From Luteimonas rhizosphaericola (GTDB lineage Bacteria > Pseudomonadota > Gammaproteobacteria > Xanthomonadales > Xanthomonadaceae): 64,000 nucleotides of DNA. Every line of letters begins with the position of its first letter. Position 1 is the stretch's first letter. A program made the translations under genes and the position numbers. Shown here in pieces: positions 9,416 to 17,961 of this stretch. The stretch covers positions 515,678 to 579,677 of the forward strand of contig NZ_JARXRN010000028.1 in NCBI RefSeq assembly GCF_029888045.1, written 5' to 3'. Below the pieces are notes generated by a model. That model was not told the DNA's origin. It ran no database searches and saw nothing but the letters and a program-made list of their open reading frames with translations.

Positions 9416-10452
9416 AGTTCGCGCTGTTCGATGCGATCAACGAAGCGCACGTCTGCACGGCGCTGGCGGACGCGCTCACCGCGCACGGCCACGACGTGCT
9501 GGCGACGGGACGACTGACCCACGGCTTCACCGCGGTGTCGGCAGTGGAATCGAAGTCCCGGATCGCGCAGGCCGTGGATCGTGTGATCGCGACGGGGCGC
9601 GAGGTGCTCTTCAACTTCCGCGCCGGCGCACTCGACCACGCGCAGCTCGCGCGGCTGCGCGACGCGGGGATCACGACCGTGGTCTGGTTGCCGGACGATC
9701 CGGTGCTCTACGCCACGACCTATGCCGACGTCGTCGATGCCTACGACGTGGTGCTGCATTGCGGAGACGCCCGCGTCCTGCGGCTCTACGATGGCCACGG
9801 CCACCGGCCCGGCGTGAATTTTCCATTCTGGCTCGATCCCGCCCGTTGGCCGTATACGTGGGACCTCGCGCGCGCGCGCAGGCCGATGGTGTTCATGGGC
9901 AACCTGCATGGTCCCGCCAAGGCCGGACGCTACCGGCTGCTGGCCGAGGCCGGAGGCGATGTGCGGGTCTATGGCCGATGCGCCGCGGATCCGGCCGGGA
10001 TCCATGCGGGCGAGCTGCACGGGGTGGACGCGATGCGCGCGGTCATGCGGAATTTCGTGGCTGGCCTGAACATCGCCCAGCGGTTTGCCGACTACGCCGG
10101 CACTGCGTACGATTTCCCCGGTCTGGCCGGCTTGGGCGGCTTCGATCTTCCCAGCCGGGTGCCGCAGTACGCCGCCGTCGGGCTCCCGGTCATCTCGCTG
10201 GACAGCGCTCCCAGCGCGCATTTCCGGCATAGCCTGGCCGCTCCGGACGTGGCTGCGGCGCTGCGGATCGCCGAGCGCCTGCGGAGCAGCCCTGACGAGG
10301 CGCTTGCGCTGTCGAGGCGGGCCAGGGCGCACGTCGAGGCGCACTTCTCGGCGGCCTCCCGCGCGCGCTACCTGGAGGCGTTGGTCGACGGCCGCATCCG
10401 GGTGGCCGACCTGGACCTGTCCGAGCGCGAGTTCGGTTACCAATCTGTCTGA
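9412..10452 (+). CDS. CgeB-like GT-B glycosyltransferase
   Basis: This 346-residue protein has the look of a spore-maturation CgeB-like glycosyltransferase. The N-terminal Rossmann half begins MKFALFDAINEAHV and contains VVWLPDDPVLYA and DVVLHCGD. The C-terminal half has MVFMGNLHGPAKAGRY, a conserved LNIAQRFAD stretch and PQYAAVGLPVISLD, the usual donor-site region. No signal peptide or membrane segment is seen. The ATG overlaps the TGA of the giant upstream gene (ATGA), so the two are probably co-translated. Substrate is unknown; membership in the polysaccharide cluster suggests it adds one sugar of the repeat or of a terminal cap. Confidence 0.8.
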   Translation: MKFALFDAINEAHVCTALADALTAHGHDVLATGRLTHGFTAVSAVESKSRIAQAVDRVIATGREVLFNFRAGALDHAQLARLRDAGITTVVWLPDDPVLYATTYADVVDAYDVVLHCGDARVLRLYDGHGHRPGVNFPFWLDPARWPYTWDLARARRPMVFMGNLHGPAKAGRYRLLAEAGGDVRVYGRCAADPAGIHAGELHGVDAMRAVMRNFVAGLNIAQRFADYAGTAYDFPGLAGLGGFDLPSRVPQYAAVGLPVISLDSAPSAHFRHSLAAPDVAAALRIAERLRSSPDEALALSRRARAHVEAHFSAASRARYLEALVDGRIRVADLDLSEREFGYQSV

Positions 10453-10469
10453 CGGGAAATCCCCACGCT

Positions 10470-13388
10470 ATGGAATTCAACCCCAACATCGCCGCCACCC
10501 GGAACGCGCTCGCCACGCGCCACTTCGACCATGGCAGCCACTGGCGAATCCTGTTCCTGGGCCGGTCGGTGAACGGCTCCACGGACATCGTGTCGTGCCT
10601 TTCGCGTTCGCTGCGCAACCTCGGACACCACGTCCTGGACCTGGACGCCAAACGGCATCGGGGCCTGGTCGACAATCCGACCCGCGCCAAGGGCGGCAAC
10701 GGGCCCATCTACGTCAACGCCGGGTTCCTCAAGGACGTGCTGGCGCGGTTCCGTCCGCAGATGATCGTCTGCTGTGCCGGCGGCATGGTGTTCAGGCCCG
10801 AGGACGCTGCGGCGCTCAAGGCCAGCGGCATCGTGCTCGTCGGCTTGACCCTCAGCGACCCGGACGTGTTCCCCAGCGTGCATCCGCACGTGGGCGAATT
10901 CGACTTCCACACCACCAACGCACGCGTCGCGATGGAAATGTATCGCCAGGCAGGCGTGCCCAACACCCTGTACTTCCCCTTCGGCATCGACCGGGGATTC
11001 GTCACCCAGGTGGTGCCGCGCGCGCCCGAACTGCAGGCCGACGTGATCTGCATCGGCCACGCCACGGCCCGCCCGGAGCGCAACGGTGTGATGACGCGTG
11101 TCGCCCGGGACCTCGACGTGCGCACTTATGGCCGCGGCTGGGAGCTCCCCGGCAGCGAGGTGGTGGAAGGCCGGCGCATGGTCCAGGCCAGCCGCGAGGG
11201 CCGGGTGCACGTGAATTTCCCGATGACGCGTGCCGGTTACATCAACATCAAGTGCGGCGTGTTCGAATCGGTCGGCAGCGGCGGACTGGTCGCGACCGGA
11301 CGCTTCGGCGAGATGGAGGACTTCTTCACGTACGACGAGGAAATCCTGGGGTACCGCGACGAGGACGACCTGGTGGAGCAGGCGCGCGCCGTGCTCGCCG
11401 ATCCCGAGCGCTACCGGCACATGACCGAACGCGCCTTCGAGCGCCTGATCAACCACCATCTCTACGAACACCGCTGGATATCGCTGTTCACCGAGATGCA
11501 GCGAATCGCCGCGGCCGGCGGTTCCTGGCTCGGCGCGCGCCGCGAAGGCGAGATCGCAGGGATCCTGTCCGAATCTTTGCCGCGCGCCAAGCACGTGCTG
11601 CTCTCCGGCTTCTATGGCGCGAGCAATGTCGGCGACGAACTCATCCTGCGGTCGATCTCCGAACGGATCCAGTCGGCCGATGCGGCGGCCCAGGTGTGGA
11701 TCGCGGCGGAGAACCCCGACCAGGTCGAACGGCACCACGGCCTGCAGTCCTTCCCGCGCAAGTCGCTTCCGCAGGCACTGCATGCGGCGCGTACCGCGAG
11801 CGGCATCGTGCTGGGCGGCGGCGGACTTTGGCACGACTACACGTTCGAACGTTCCGGCGGGCTGCTGGGACTGTTCGACAATCCGCAGATCTCGATCGCG
11901 GGCTTCGGTGCGTTGCCCTTAATGGCGCGGATGTTCGACGCGCCGTTCCACGTCGTCGGCCTCGGCATCGGGCCGCTCGACGACCCCGATGCGCGGCGCA
12001 TGGCGGGTTTCATCGGCAGCCACGCCGAATCGGTCATGGTGCGCGACGAGGAATCGCTGAGGCTGGCGCGCGCCATACTCCCGGGCCACGACGGCGTGCA
12101 CCAGGCGCCCGATGTGGTCTACGCCCTGGAACTCGACCGGCCCGCCGCCCCCGACGAGATCAGCGCCTTCCGGGCGGAGGGGTACCGGGTGGTCGGGCTG
12201 AACCTCCGGCCGTGGGCCCATACCGACGAGGATGCGCTGGTGGCTGAGGTGTCGGGGGCACTGCTCGCGCAGGCCGCGCGCGAACGCATCGCCGTGGTCG
12301 GCATCCCGATGCAGGCCGGCGACCGGCTCGACTCGGCCGTGCTCGCGCGCGTCGCCCGCGCCATCGAAGCGTCGGTGCCGTGCTTCGTGATGAAGGCGCC
12401 GCTGACCACCGACGCCCTGGTCGCGGCGCTGTCGTCGGTCGATGCACTGGTCTCGATGAGGCTGCACGCCTGCCTGCTGGCCCATCGCCTCGGAACGCCT
12501 GTGGCCGGGATCGCCTACGATCCCAAGGTCGCCAACCATTTCGCTGAACTCGGCCGTTCAATGCACTGTCACGAACTGCCCCTTCCCGCCGGATGGCTGG
12601 CTGGAGCCCTCGCAGGCGTGATGCAGGAGCGTGACGGGCTGCCCGCGCCTGCGACCGCGACCATCGCTTCGCTGGAAGCCGAGGCCGCCGCCGCGCTCGA
12701 CGAGGTGGCGGCAAAGCTGGCCGCGGCGCCCGCGCGCCAGGTGGTGTTCGAGGTGCCGCGCATGATGCCGGCCCAGAATCCGGCGAACGCGGCCGTTAGC
12801 GCCGCCGCCGCGCCGGCGGCACGCGTGGCGCCAGGCGCCGACGCGCTTCGATTCATCGAGGCCCGCAAGGTGACGTGTGGCTCGATCGTCGACGACGCCG
12901 TACCAGCGGCTGCCGCGGTCACGTCCCTGGCGGTCTCGATCCCCACGCCGACCCCGACACGCGGGGACGGGATGGAGGTCGAGGGATACCTGGACGTGCC
13001 GATCACAGGTGACGTCGATGTCGCGTTGAGCCTGGAGTCGGGCTATTCGAACCCCAAGGCCGTCGGCCGGGTACGTTGGACACTGGAGATCGGCGAACGC
13101 TGGCGCCTGCGCGAGGATCTCGCCCTGAGCAGCGATCCGGTGCGGCTGCACGTGTTCTGCAAGGGGCCGACGCGCATCCCGGTCAGGCTGGGCGTCTACG
13201 TCGAACGCACCTGCTTCGCGTCGACGGCATGGCCCCGAGTGAGCCAGGTGAAGCTGCTCGCGGGACCGGGCGTCTCCGCTGGCCACGGGTGCGAGCTGTC
13301 GGTCGTGGCCAGCCGCGGGGTCCCGACGCAGGTGGCCAACTCCAGCGCCGCAGCGATCGCCGCGACGGCCGGCGATCGGACAGCCTGA
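10470..13388 (+). CDS. Fusion of CgeB-like glycosyltransferase, polysaccharide pyruvyl transferase domain and C-terminal beta-domain
   Basis: The protein has 972 residues. Residues 1-345 form a CgeB-like glycosyltransferase (ILFLGRSVNGSTD, FPFGIDRGF, and a donor region with KCGVFESVGSGGL). Residues about 375-705 match the polysaccharide pyruvyl transferase family (CsaB/WcaK/AmsJ type): GFYGASNVGDELIL, GIVLGGGGLWHD, VVGLGIGPL, VSMRLHACLLAHRLG and IAYDPKV. That family ketalises pyruvate from PEP onto sugars. After an Ala-rich linker, residues about 800-940 form a beta-rich domain of unknown type. It begins 17 bases after the previous gene. Expected role: add a sugar and place an acidic pyruvyl ketal on the same growing chain. 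Confidence 0.82.
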   Translation: MEFNPNIAATRNALATRHFDHGSHWRILFLGRSVNGSTDIVSCLSRSLRNLGHHVLDLDAKRHRGLVDNPTRAKGGNGPIYVNAGFLKDVLARFRPQMIVCCAGGMVFRPEDAAALKASGIVLVGLTLSDPDVFPSVHPHVGEFDFHTTNARVAMEMYRQAGVPNTLYFPFGIDRGFVTQVVPRAPELQADVICIGHATARPERNGVMTRVARDLDVRTYGRGWELPGSEVVEGRRMVQASREGRVHVNFPMTRAGYINIKCGVFESVGSGGLVATGRFGEMEDFFTYDEEILGYRDEDDLVEQARAVLADPERYRHMTERAFERLINHHLYEHRWISLFTEMQRIAAAGGSWLGARREGEIAGILSESLPRAKHVLLSGFYGASNVGDELILRSISERIQSADAAAQVWIAAENPDQVERHHGLQSFPRKSLPQALHAARTASGIVLGGGGLWHDYTFERSGGLLGLFDNPQISIAGFGALPLMARMFDAPFHVVGLGIGPLDDPDARRMAGFIGSHAESVMVRDEESLRLARAILPGHDGVHQAPDVVYALELDRPAAPDEISAFRAEGYRVVGLNLRPWAHTDEDALVAEVSGALLAQAARERIAVVGIPMQAGDRLDSAVLARVARAIEASVPCFVMKAPLTTDALVAALSSVDALVSMRLHACLLAHRLGTPVAGIAYDPKVANHFAELGRSMHCHELPLPAGWLAGALAGVMQERDGLPAPATATIASLEAEAAAALDEVAAKLAAAPARQVVFEVPRMMPAQNPANAAVSAAAAPAARVAPGADALRFIEARKVTCGSIVDDAVPAAAAVTSLAVSIPTPTPTRGDGMEVEGYLDVPITGDVDVALSLESGYSNPKAVGRVRWTLEIGERWRLREDLALSSDPVRLHVFCKGPTRIPVRLGVYVERTCFASTAWPRVSQVKLLAGPGVSAGHGCELSVVASRGVPTQVANSSAAAIAATAGDRTA

Positions 13389-13407
13389 CAGGAGCGGGGC
13401 GCCCACA

Positions 13408-15132
13408 ATGGCCGAACATGCACCTATCGTCGTGCAGATCGACGGGACCGCCGACGCATCCACGCTGCGACGGCTCGCGCACTTGCTTGCACGCGAAGGG
13501 CTGTGGCGCGCAGCCGGGGATGTGTTCGCGGGCGTACTCCGCCTGGCGCCAACCGACTGGCGGTCGCACCTGCGCCGTTACGATGCATACGCCGAAGCGG
13601 GCGACAGCGACGGATGTCGTCGGGCGCTCGACGCCTTCGTGGCGTCCGCGCTGGCGTCCCGGACCTCCCCGACCCCGTTGCTTCGGCTCCTGGACGGCAC
13701 CGGCCATGCGGTCCATGCGCGGAGCCTGCTCGAGGCGTCCGCGCACGCTGATCCCGGGAACTGGCGCCTTGGGCTGCAGAGCCTCGAGCGGGCGGCATCC
13801 CCCGGGGACGTCCGCGTCGCGCTGCAACGCCTGTTCGCCGTCGAAGGGCCGCTGCGTAGCGTCCAGCACCGCGCGATCCTAGACCAACTCGCCGAGCGCC
13901 GGCTGGTGGGGAAGCTGGACGAGGCGCTGCACGCGATCGCGTCGATCCGGGCCGGCGACTGGAGGTTGCGCTGGCACGGCGTCTGCGTGCTCCACGCGCT
14001 CGGCGATCCCGCCGCCGCGTGCCCGCACATGGAAGCGCTGGCCGGGGACGCTGCGCTGTCGACGCCGGTCAGGCGCGCCCTGCTGCAACAGGTCTCCGGG
14101 CATGGCGCAACTGCCCTGTTGGCCGCCGCACTGGAGGGCTACGACCGCATCGACCGTGCCGGACTGCTGGCCCTGCTTGGGCACGGCGGCGACGCTCACC
14201 AGCTGGACCGGACCCAGGCGGCAGTGATGCAGGTCCAGGACGACGCGGCCCGGGAGGCGATGTCGCTCGCGCTGGCCAGGGCGATGGAGGTGTCGGGCGA
14301 GGCCGGCATGGCCGACGCCTTGATCTCGTCCACCCGTGCCGGGCGCAATCCCGGACACGCACCCGATTCGCCGTCGCCGACCGCGAGCACGCTGATGTTC
14401 CGCAACTTGCCGCTGCTGCGCCAGTTGCTCGCGTTGATCGAGGCCATCGTCGCCACGAAGGGCCACGCGCGCATCCACGTTGGCGCGTGCAGCACCGGCG
14501 AGGAGGTCTATTCCCTGGCACTGCTGCTGCAGCAGCGCGGCCTGCTGGACTCGTGCAGGCTCAGGGCGTCGGACGTGGATCCCGCCTTGCTCGCGCGTGC
14601 GCGCACCGGGGTACTCGAGCTCCAGGCCGTCCACGCCATCCCCGACGACATCGGGCCGTTGGACCTCGAGCCACGACCCGACGGGAGGTCCGAACTCGGA
14701 CCGGAAACACGGGCCGCGATCGAGTTCGCGATCGAGGACCTCTGTGAAACCGGGCCCGGGCCGCGCTTCGACCTCATGGTCGCCAACAATGTGCTCGTGC
14801 ACCTGCCCCAGGCGATGCGCGAGACCATGATCGAGCGCCTGGCCGACCGGCTCGACGGGGACGGACTGCTGTGCATCGGCGGCGTGCGTCATGACGAAAT
14901 GGGCCCATTGATCGAGCGCCTTGGGCTGGTCGCGGTCGAGGAGGGCAGCGACGAGGCGTTCGATGCGTGGACCATCCAGCACAGCGCCTGGTATGTCAGT
15001 CCGCGGCCATACTGGGCCCTGCCCCCGGCGCGCTATACCCTCGGCGAACGCTGGAAGCATGCATCGCTGTTCGCGCGCTCGCTGGACCGCGCGCGCTGGG
15101 CGGCGGACGTCCTGCAGGCGCGTCATCCCTAA
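13408..15132 (+). CDS. CheR-like SAM methyltransferase with TPR-like N-terminal region
   Basis: This protein has 574 residues. Residues about 1-320 are Ala/Leu-rich helical repeats resembling TPRs (for example EGLWRAAGDVFAGVLRLAP). From about 326 the sequence follows the CheR methyltransferase pattern: TLMFRNLPLLRQLL in the place of CheR's FFR segment, HVGACSTGEEVYSLALLL (about 355-373), ASDVDPALLARARTG, and VANNVLVHLP. CheR enzymes methylate glutamates of chemoreceptors, but no chemotaxis gene is near and the CheR N-terminal helical domain is replaced by the repeats. AGGAG lies 13 bases before the ATG. Its place at the end of the glycosyltransferase run suggests methylation of a glycan or an assembly protein; that is inference. 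Confidence 0.78.
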   Translation: MAEHAPIVVQIDGTADASTLRRLAHLLAREGLWRAAGDVFAGVLRLAPTDWRSHLRRYDAYAEAGDSDGCRRALDAFVASALASRTSPTPLLRLLDGTGHAVHARSLLEASAHADPGNWRLGLQSLERAASPGDVRVALQRLFAVEGPLRSVQHRAILDQLAERRLVGKLDEALHAIASIRAGDWRLRWHGVCVLHALGDPAAACPHMEALAGDAALSTPVRRALLQQVSGHGATALLAAALEGYDRIDRAGLLALLGHGGDAHQLDRTQAAVMQVQDDAAREAMSLALARAMEVSGEAGMADALISSTRAGRNPGHAPDSPSPTASTLMFRNLPLLRQLLALIEAIVATKGHARIHVGACSTGEEVYSLALLLQQRGLLDSCRLRASDVDPALLARARTGVLELQAVHAIPDDIGPLDLEPRPDGRSELGPETRAAIEFAIEDLCETGPGPRFDLMVANNVLVHLPQAMRETMIERLADRLDGDGLLCIGGVRHDEMGPLIERLGLVAVEEGSDEAFDAWTIQHSAWYVSPRPYWALPPARYTLGERWKHASLFARSLDRARWAADVLQARHP

Positions 15133-15206
15133 ACGGCCCCGCAACGCCCGCGTGCCCACGGCCTCGCGCCCCCGCGGGCCCGATGCCGCGATCACGTGCC
15201 GACGGC

Positions 15207-15212
15207 TACAAT
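15207..15212 (+). promoter_or_regulatory. Probable -10 element (TACAAT) for the lipoprotein pair
   Basis: TACAAT followed by CCACGCC, about 40 bases before the first lipoprotein ATG. The same TANAAT plus CG-rich block recurs before several genes in this window. No good -35 hexamer is visible. If real, it gives the lipoproteins and heparinase their own transcript inside the cluster. Confidence 0.45.
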
Positions 15213-15252
15213 CCACGCCCCGCCCCGCCGCCGGGCCCTCAACGGAGTGCAC

Positions 15253-15759
15253 ATGTACAACTCTAAGGTGATCGTCCTGCTGGCCGCGGCCCTTGCGCTG
15301 GCTGCCTGCCGACAGGACCCGCCGCCGGCGGATGCGCAGGCGCCGACAGCGGATGTGGCAGAGCCGGCTTCGCCGCCCGACGCGGCACCCGTGGCGGAGA
15401 CGGCGGCCAAGCCGGCGGCAGGGGCGCTCAAATCTGCGCTGCCCGAGGGTTTCGAGCTCCCCTTCGGTTTCCATCGACTCTACGACAACACTGGTCGCAC
15501 GGAGAAGGGCGGGCCGCAACGCCGCATCCTGGTCGAATACCTGGACGTGGAGGCGGATGCCGTGCGTGCGTCCCTGACCCAGGCCCTCCAGGCCAAGGGG
15601 TTCGATGCGCCGGTCGCCTCCGACGTCGGCGGTGAGTCCCAGCTCACGTTCGCGCGCGCCGACGGCGCGAGCGTCATCGCGAAGATCACCGTGGGGCGTG
15701 ACAAGCCCAGGGCGGAGAATGCGAAGGGAACGTTGCACCTGGTTTGGAACGCAGACTGA
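15253..15759 (+). CDS. Putative lipoprotein of unknown function (first of a tandem paralogous pair)
   Basis: The 168-residue product begins with a hydrophobic signal peptide ending in the lipobox LAAC (Cys19), so it should be a lipidated envelope protein. An Ala/Pro-rich linker (about 20-60) leads to a small folded domain with LPEGFELPFGFHRLYD and RRILVEYLDVEAD. The next gene encodes a protein with the same plan (LPGGFEIPFDYHL, ERRIQVDVFGADAD), so the two are tandem duplicates. GGAG lies five bases before the ATG. I do not recognise a named family. Its place between a methyltransferase and a heparinase-like protein hints at a link to surface polysaccharide handling. Confidence 0.8.
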   Translation: MYNSKVIVLLAAALALAACRQDPPPADAQAPTADVAEPASPPDAAPVAETAAKPAAGALKSALPEGFELPFGFHRLYDNTGRTEKGGPQRRILVEYLDVEADAVRASLTQALQAKGFDAPVASDVGGESQLTFARADGASVIAKITVGRDKPRAENAKGTLHLVWNAD

Positions 15760-15761
15760 GC

Positions 15762-16292
15762 ATGGAACTGATGAAGAAGACGATGCTGGCGCTGGCGTTG
15801 CCGCTCGTGCTGGCAGCGTGCGGTCCGCAACCCCCGACAGCCGCACCGGAGGCGGCAGCGGATGATGCGGGCGGGCGCTCCACAGGCGACACCTTCTCCC
15901 GCCAGCGACTCGACCAGGCCCTGCCTGGCGGCTTCGAGATTCCGTTCGACTACCATCTGCGTTCGGATCGCGTGGTCGACGGAGAAGGGCCCGAGCGCCG
16001 CATCCAGGTCGACGTGTTCGGCGCGGATGCCGACGGCGCGCTGGACGCAATCACGCGCAACTTCCGCGACCAGGGGTTCCGGCCGTCCCGGCCGCGCAAC
16101 CGCATCGAGGGAGGCCAGCGCGTGGTATACCGCCACGAAGACGGCCGCTACGCCACGGCCAGCGCGTGGACGCCGGAACAGAAGAAGACCGCGTCTCCGC
16201 GCGCGGAGGCGGTGGCCTACATCGCTTGGCGGCTCGAAGCCGCTGCGGCGCAAGCACAGGACGGCGACGGGGAAGGCGCGCCGCCGCAGTGA
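15762..16292 (+). CDS. Putative lipoprotein of unknown function (second of the tandem pair)
   Basis: The product is 176 residues from the ATG at 15762; an in-frame TTG at 15744 and an ATG at 15771 are alternatives. The signal peptide ends in LAAC, a lipobox. After an acidic Ala-rich linker the domain LPGGFEIPFDYHLRSD, ERRIQVDVFGADADG and a C-terminal helix resemble the preceding lipoprotein. Only two bases separate the stop of the first gene from this start, so they are co-translated. Function is unknown. Probable duplicates are often subunits of one complex or proteins with divided ligand preference, but nothing here decides that. Confidence 0.78.
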   Translation: MELMKKTMLALALPLVLAACGPQPPTAAPEAAADDAGGRSTGDTFSRQRLDQALPGGFEIPFDYHLRSDRVVDGEGPERRIQVDVFGADADGALDAITRNFRDQGFRPSRPRNRIEGGQRVVYRHEDGRYATASAWTPEQKKTASPRAEAVAYIAWRLEAAAAQAQDGDGEGAPPQ

Positions 16293-16383
16293 TGGTGCAG
16301 TCCACCGCCGGGCGGCGCGTGGCGACGCGACGTGGGGCGACCACTGGGCGCGCCGCTTCAGCGGTGAAACGGACCCGCGGCTG

Positions 16384-17961
16384 ATGGACGGTGTCCCCGC
16401 CATCGAGATGGAGGATTTCGCTTCCATCATCGCCAAAGGGTACGACGAGCAGGCGGCCAGCGGGTTCCGTCCGCGTTCGGACCTGCCCGCCCACCCGATC
16501 GCGGTCCCGCTGGACTGGGACATGGACCCGTTCCAGGACCGGAACTGGAGTTTCCAGCTGCATGCGTGGCGCATGCTGCCGCGGATCTGGGGAAGGTACT
16601 TCTCGTCCGAACGTGATTCCCGCTATCTCCGCGAGGCGATGGGCTTCATCGTCGACTGGCACCGTTTCCACTACGTCGAAGGGCGTACATCGCGGTTCGG
16701 CTGGTACGACATGGCCGCGGGTCTCAGGGCGATGCACCTGGCGATGGTCCTGTGTCTCGTCGAGGACGGGCAGGCCGACCTCACCGACGAGGAGCGGGTC
16801 GCGCTCGACGTACTCGTGCAGGCGCACCTCGATGCCCTCCGCGACAAGTCGTTCATCAGCGAAGGCAATCACGGCGTGTTCCAGATGCATGGGCTGCAGT
16901 TGCTGAGCATCGCCAGCGGCCATTTCGCACGGGACAACGCCTATACATCGGAGACCCTCAGGGAACTGCTGCGGGCGCAGTTCACCTCACAGGCGGTGCA
17001 CACCGAGAACTCCCCCTACTACCACCTGTTCGGAATCCGACTGTTCTCCGGCATCCGTCCCGGCCTGTTCCCGGACGTGGCCGAAGACATCGCTGCGACG
17101 TTGGCGCGTGCCAAGGAGCTCTCGGCCTGGTTGTCGTTCCCGGACGGGACCATCCTCAATGTCGGCGACAGCGAGGGCAAGGGCGTGCCGATGCCCCGGG
17201 CAAGGCAGCTGGCCGCGGAATTCGTCGGCAAGACGGGAAGGCAATACGCATCGGTCGACCTGGCCGCATCCGGATACTGCGTGGTCCGCACCGTGCCGGG
17301 CACGCCCGCGGCGAGGGCGCGCGCGCTGTACGTCGTGGGGAGCCACCATATCGACTCGCACTCCCACGCCGATGAGCTCAGCTTCGTCTATTTCCACGAC
17401 GGCGCGCCCCTGTTCATCGACTCGGGGAAGTATTCGTACAACAAGGATCGACTTCGCGAGTACTTCGTCAGCGACCATGCGCACAACCTGCTGGTGCTCG
17501 AGGATCGCCCGCATGCGCCGTCCGGGACCAGGCTGCGCGGTTCCGCGCTGACGCACTTTCGGCCCGAGGAGTCCGGCTACCGGATCAAGGGGGTCGTGCG
17601 GCGCGGTTCGGATTTCAGGCATTCGCGCACGATCGTCTACCAGCCCGATGCCAGGATAGCGATCCGCGACCATGTCGAAACACCGGACCGCTCGAAACGC
17701 GTGACCCTGTTCCACCTCGCTGAAGACGCCGAAGCCGTGGCGCGCGAGGCGCATGTGGACATCCTGCGCAAGGGGCGGGTTGTCGCACGCATCCGGCCGC
17801 GCGGAACGCCGGAGCGCATCGAGGTGGTGCGCGGCGTCGAGACACCGCACGAGTTCCAGGGCTGGTTCAGTCCGCGCTACCGGCAGAAGGTCCCCGCCAG
17901 TGTGGTGAAGATCGTCTACCCGCCCGAGCAGTCACTCATCTGGACCGCGATCACCTTCTGA
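16384..17961 (+). CDS. Heparinase II/III family protein (polysaccharide lyase-like)
   Basis: This 525-residue protein has the two parts of the heparinase II/III family: an alpha/alpha-toroid N-terminal part (WSFQLHAWRMLPRIW, GRTSRFGWYDMAAG, SEGNHGVFQMHGLQLL) and a C-terminal beta-sandwich carrying the hallmark SHSHADELSF, then DSGKYSYN. Family members cleave uronic-acid polysaccharides such as heparin or alginate. Here the likely substrate is the cluster's own uronate-containing polymer (UDP-ManNAcA is made upstream). The listed ATG gives no signal peptide. The frame is open upstream and reads plausibly (WGDHWARRFSGETDPR) but has no ATG, GTG or TTG for the preceding 30 codons, so the true N-terminus is uncertain. 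It ends overlapping the convergent gene by 11 bases. Confidence 0.85.
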   Translation: MDGVPAIEMEDFASIIAKGYDEQAASGFRPRSDLPAHPIAVPLDWDMDPFQDRNWSFQLHAWRMLPRIWGRYFSSERDSRYLREAMGFIVDWHRFHYVEGRTSRFGWYDMAAGLRAMHLAMVLCLVEDGQADLTDEERVALDVLVQAHLDALRDKSFISEGNHGVFQMHGLQLLSIASGHFARDNAYTSETLRELLRAQFTSQAVHTENSPYYHLFGIRLFSGIRPGLFPDVAEDIAATLARAKELSAWLSFPDGTILNVGDSEGKGVPMPRARQLAAEFVGKTGRQYASVDLAASGYCVVRTVPGTPAARARALYVVGSHHIDSHSHADELSFVYFHDGAPLFIDSGKYSYNKDRLREYFVSDHAHNLLVLEDRPHAPSGTRLRGSALTHFRPEESGYRIKGVVRRGSDFRHSRTIVYQPDARIAIRDHVETPDRSKRVTLFHLAEDAEAVAREAHVDILRKGRVVARIRPRGTPERIEVVRGVETPHEFQGWFSPRYRQKVPASVVKIVYPPEQSLIWTAITF

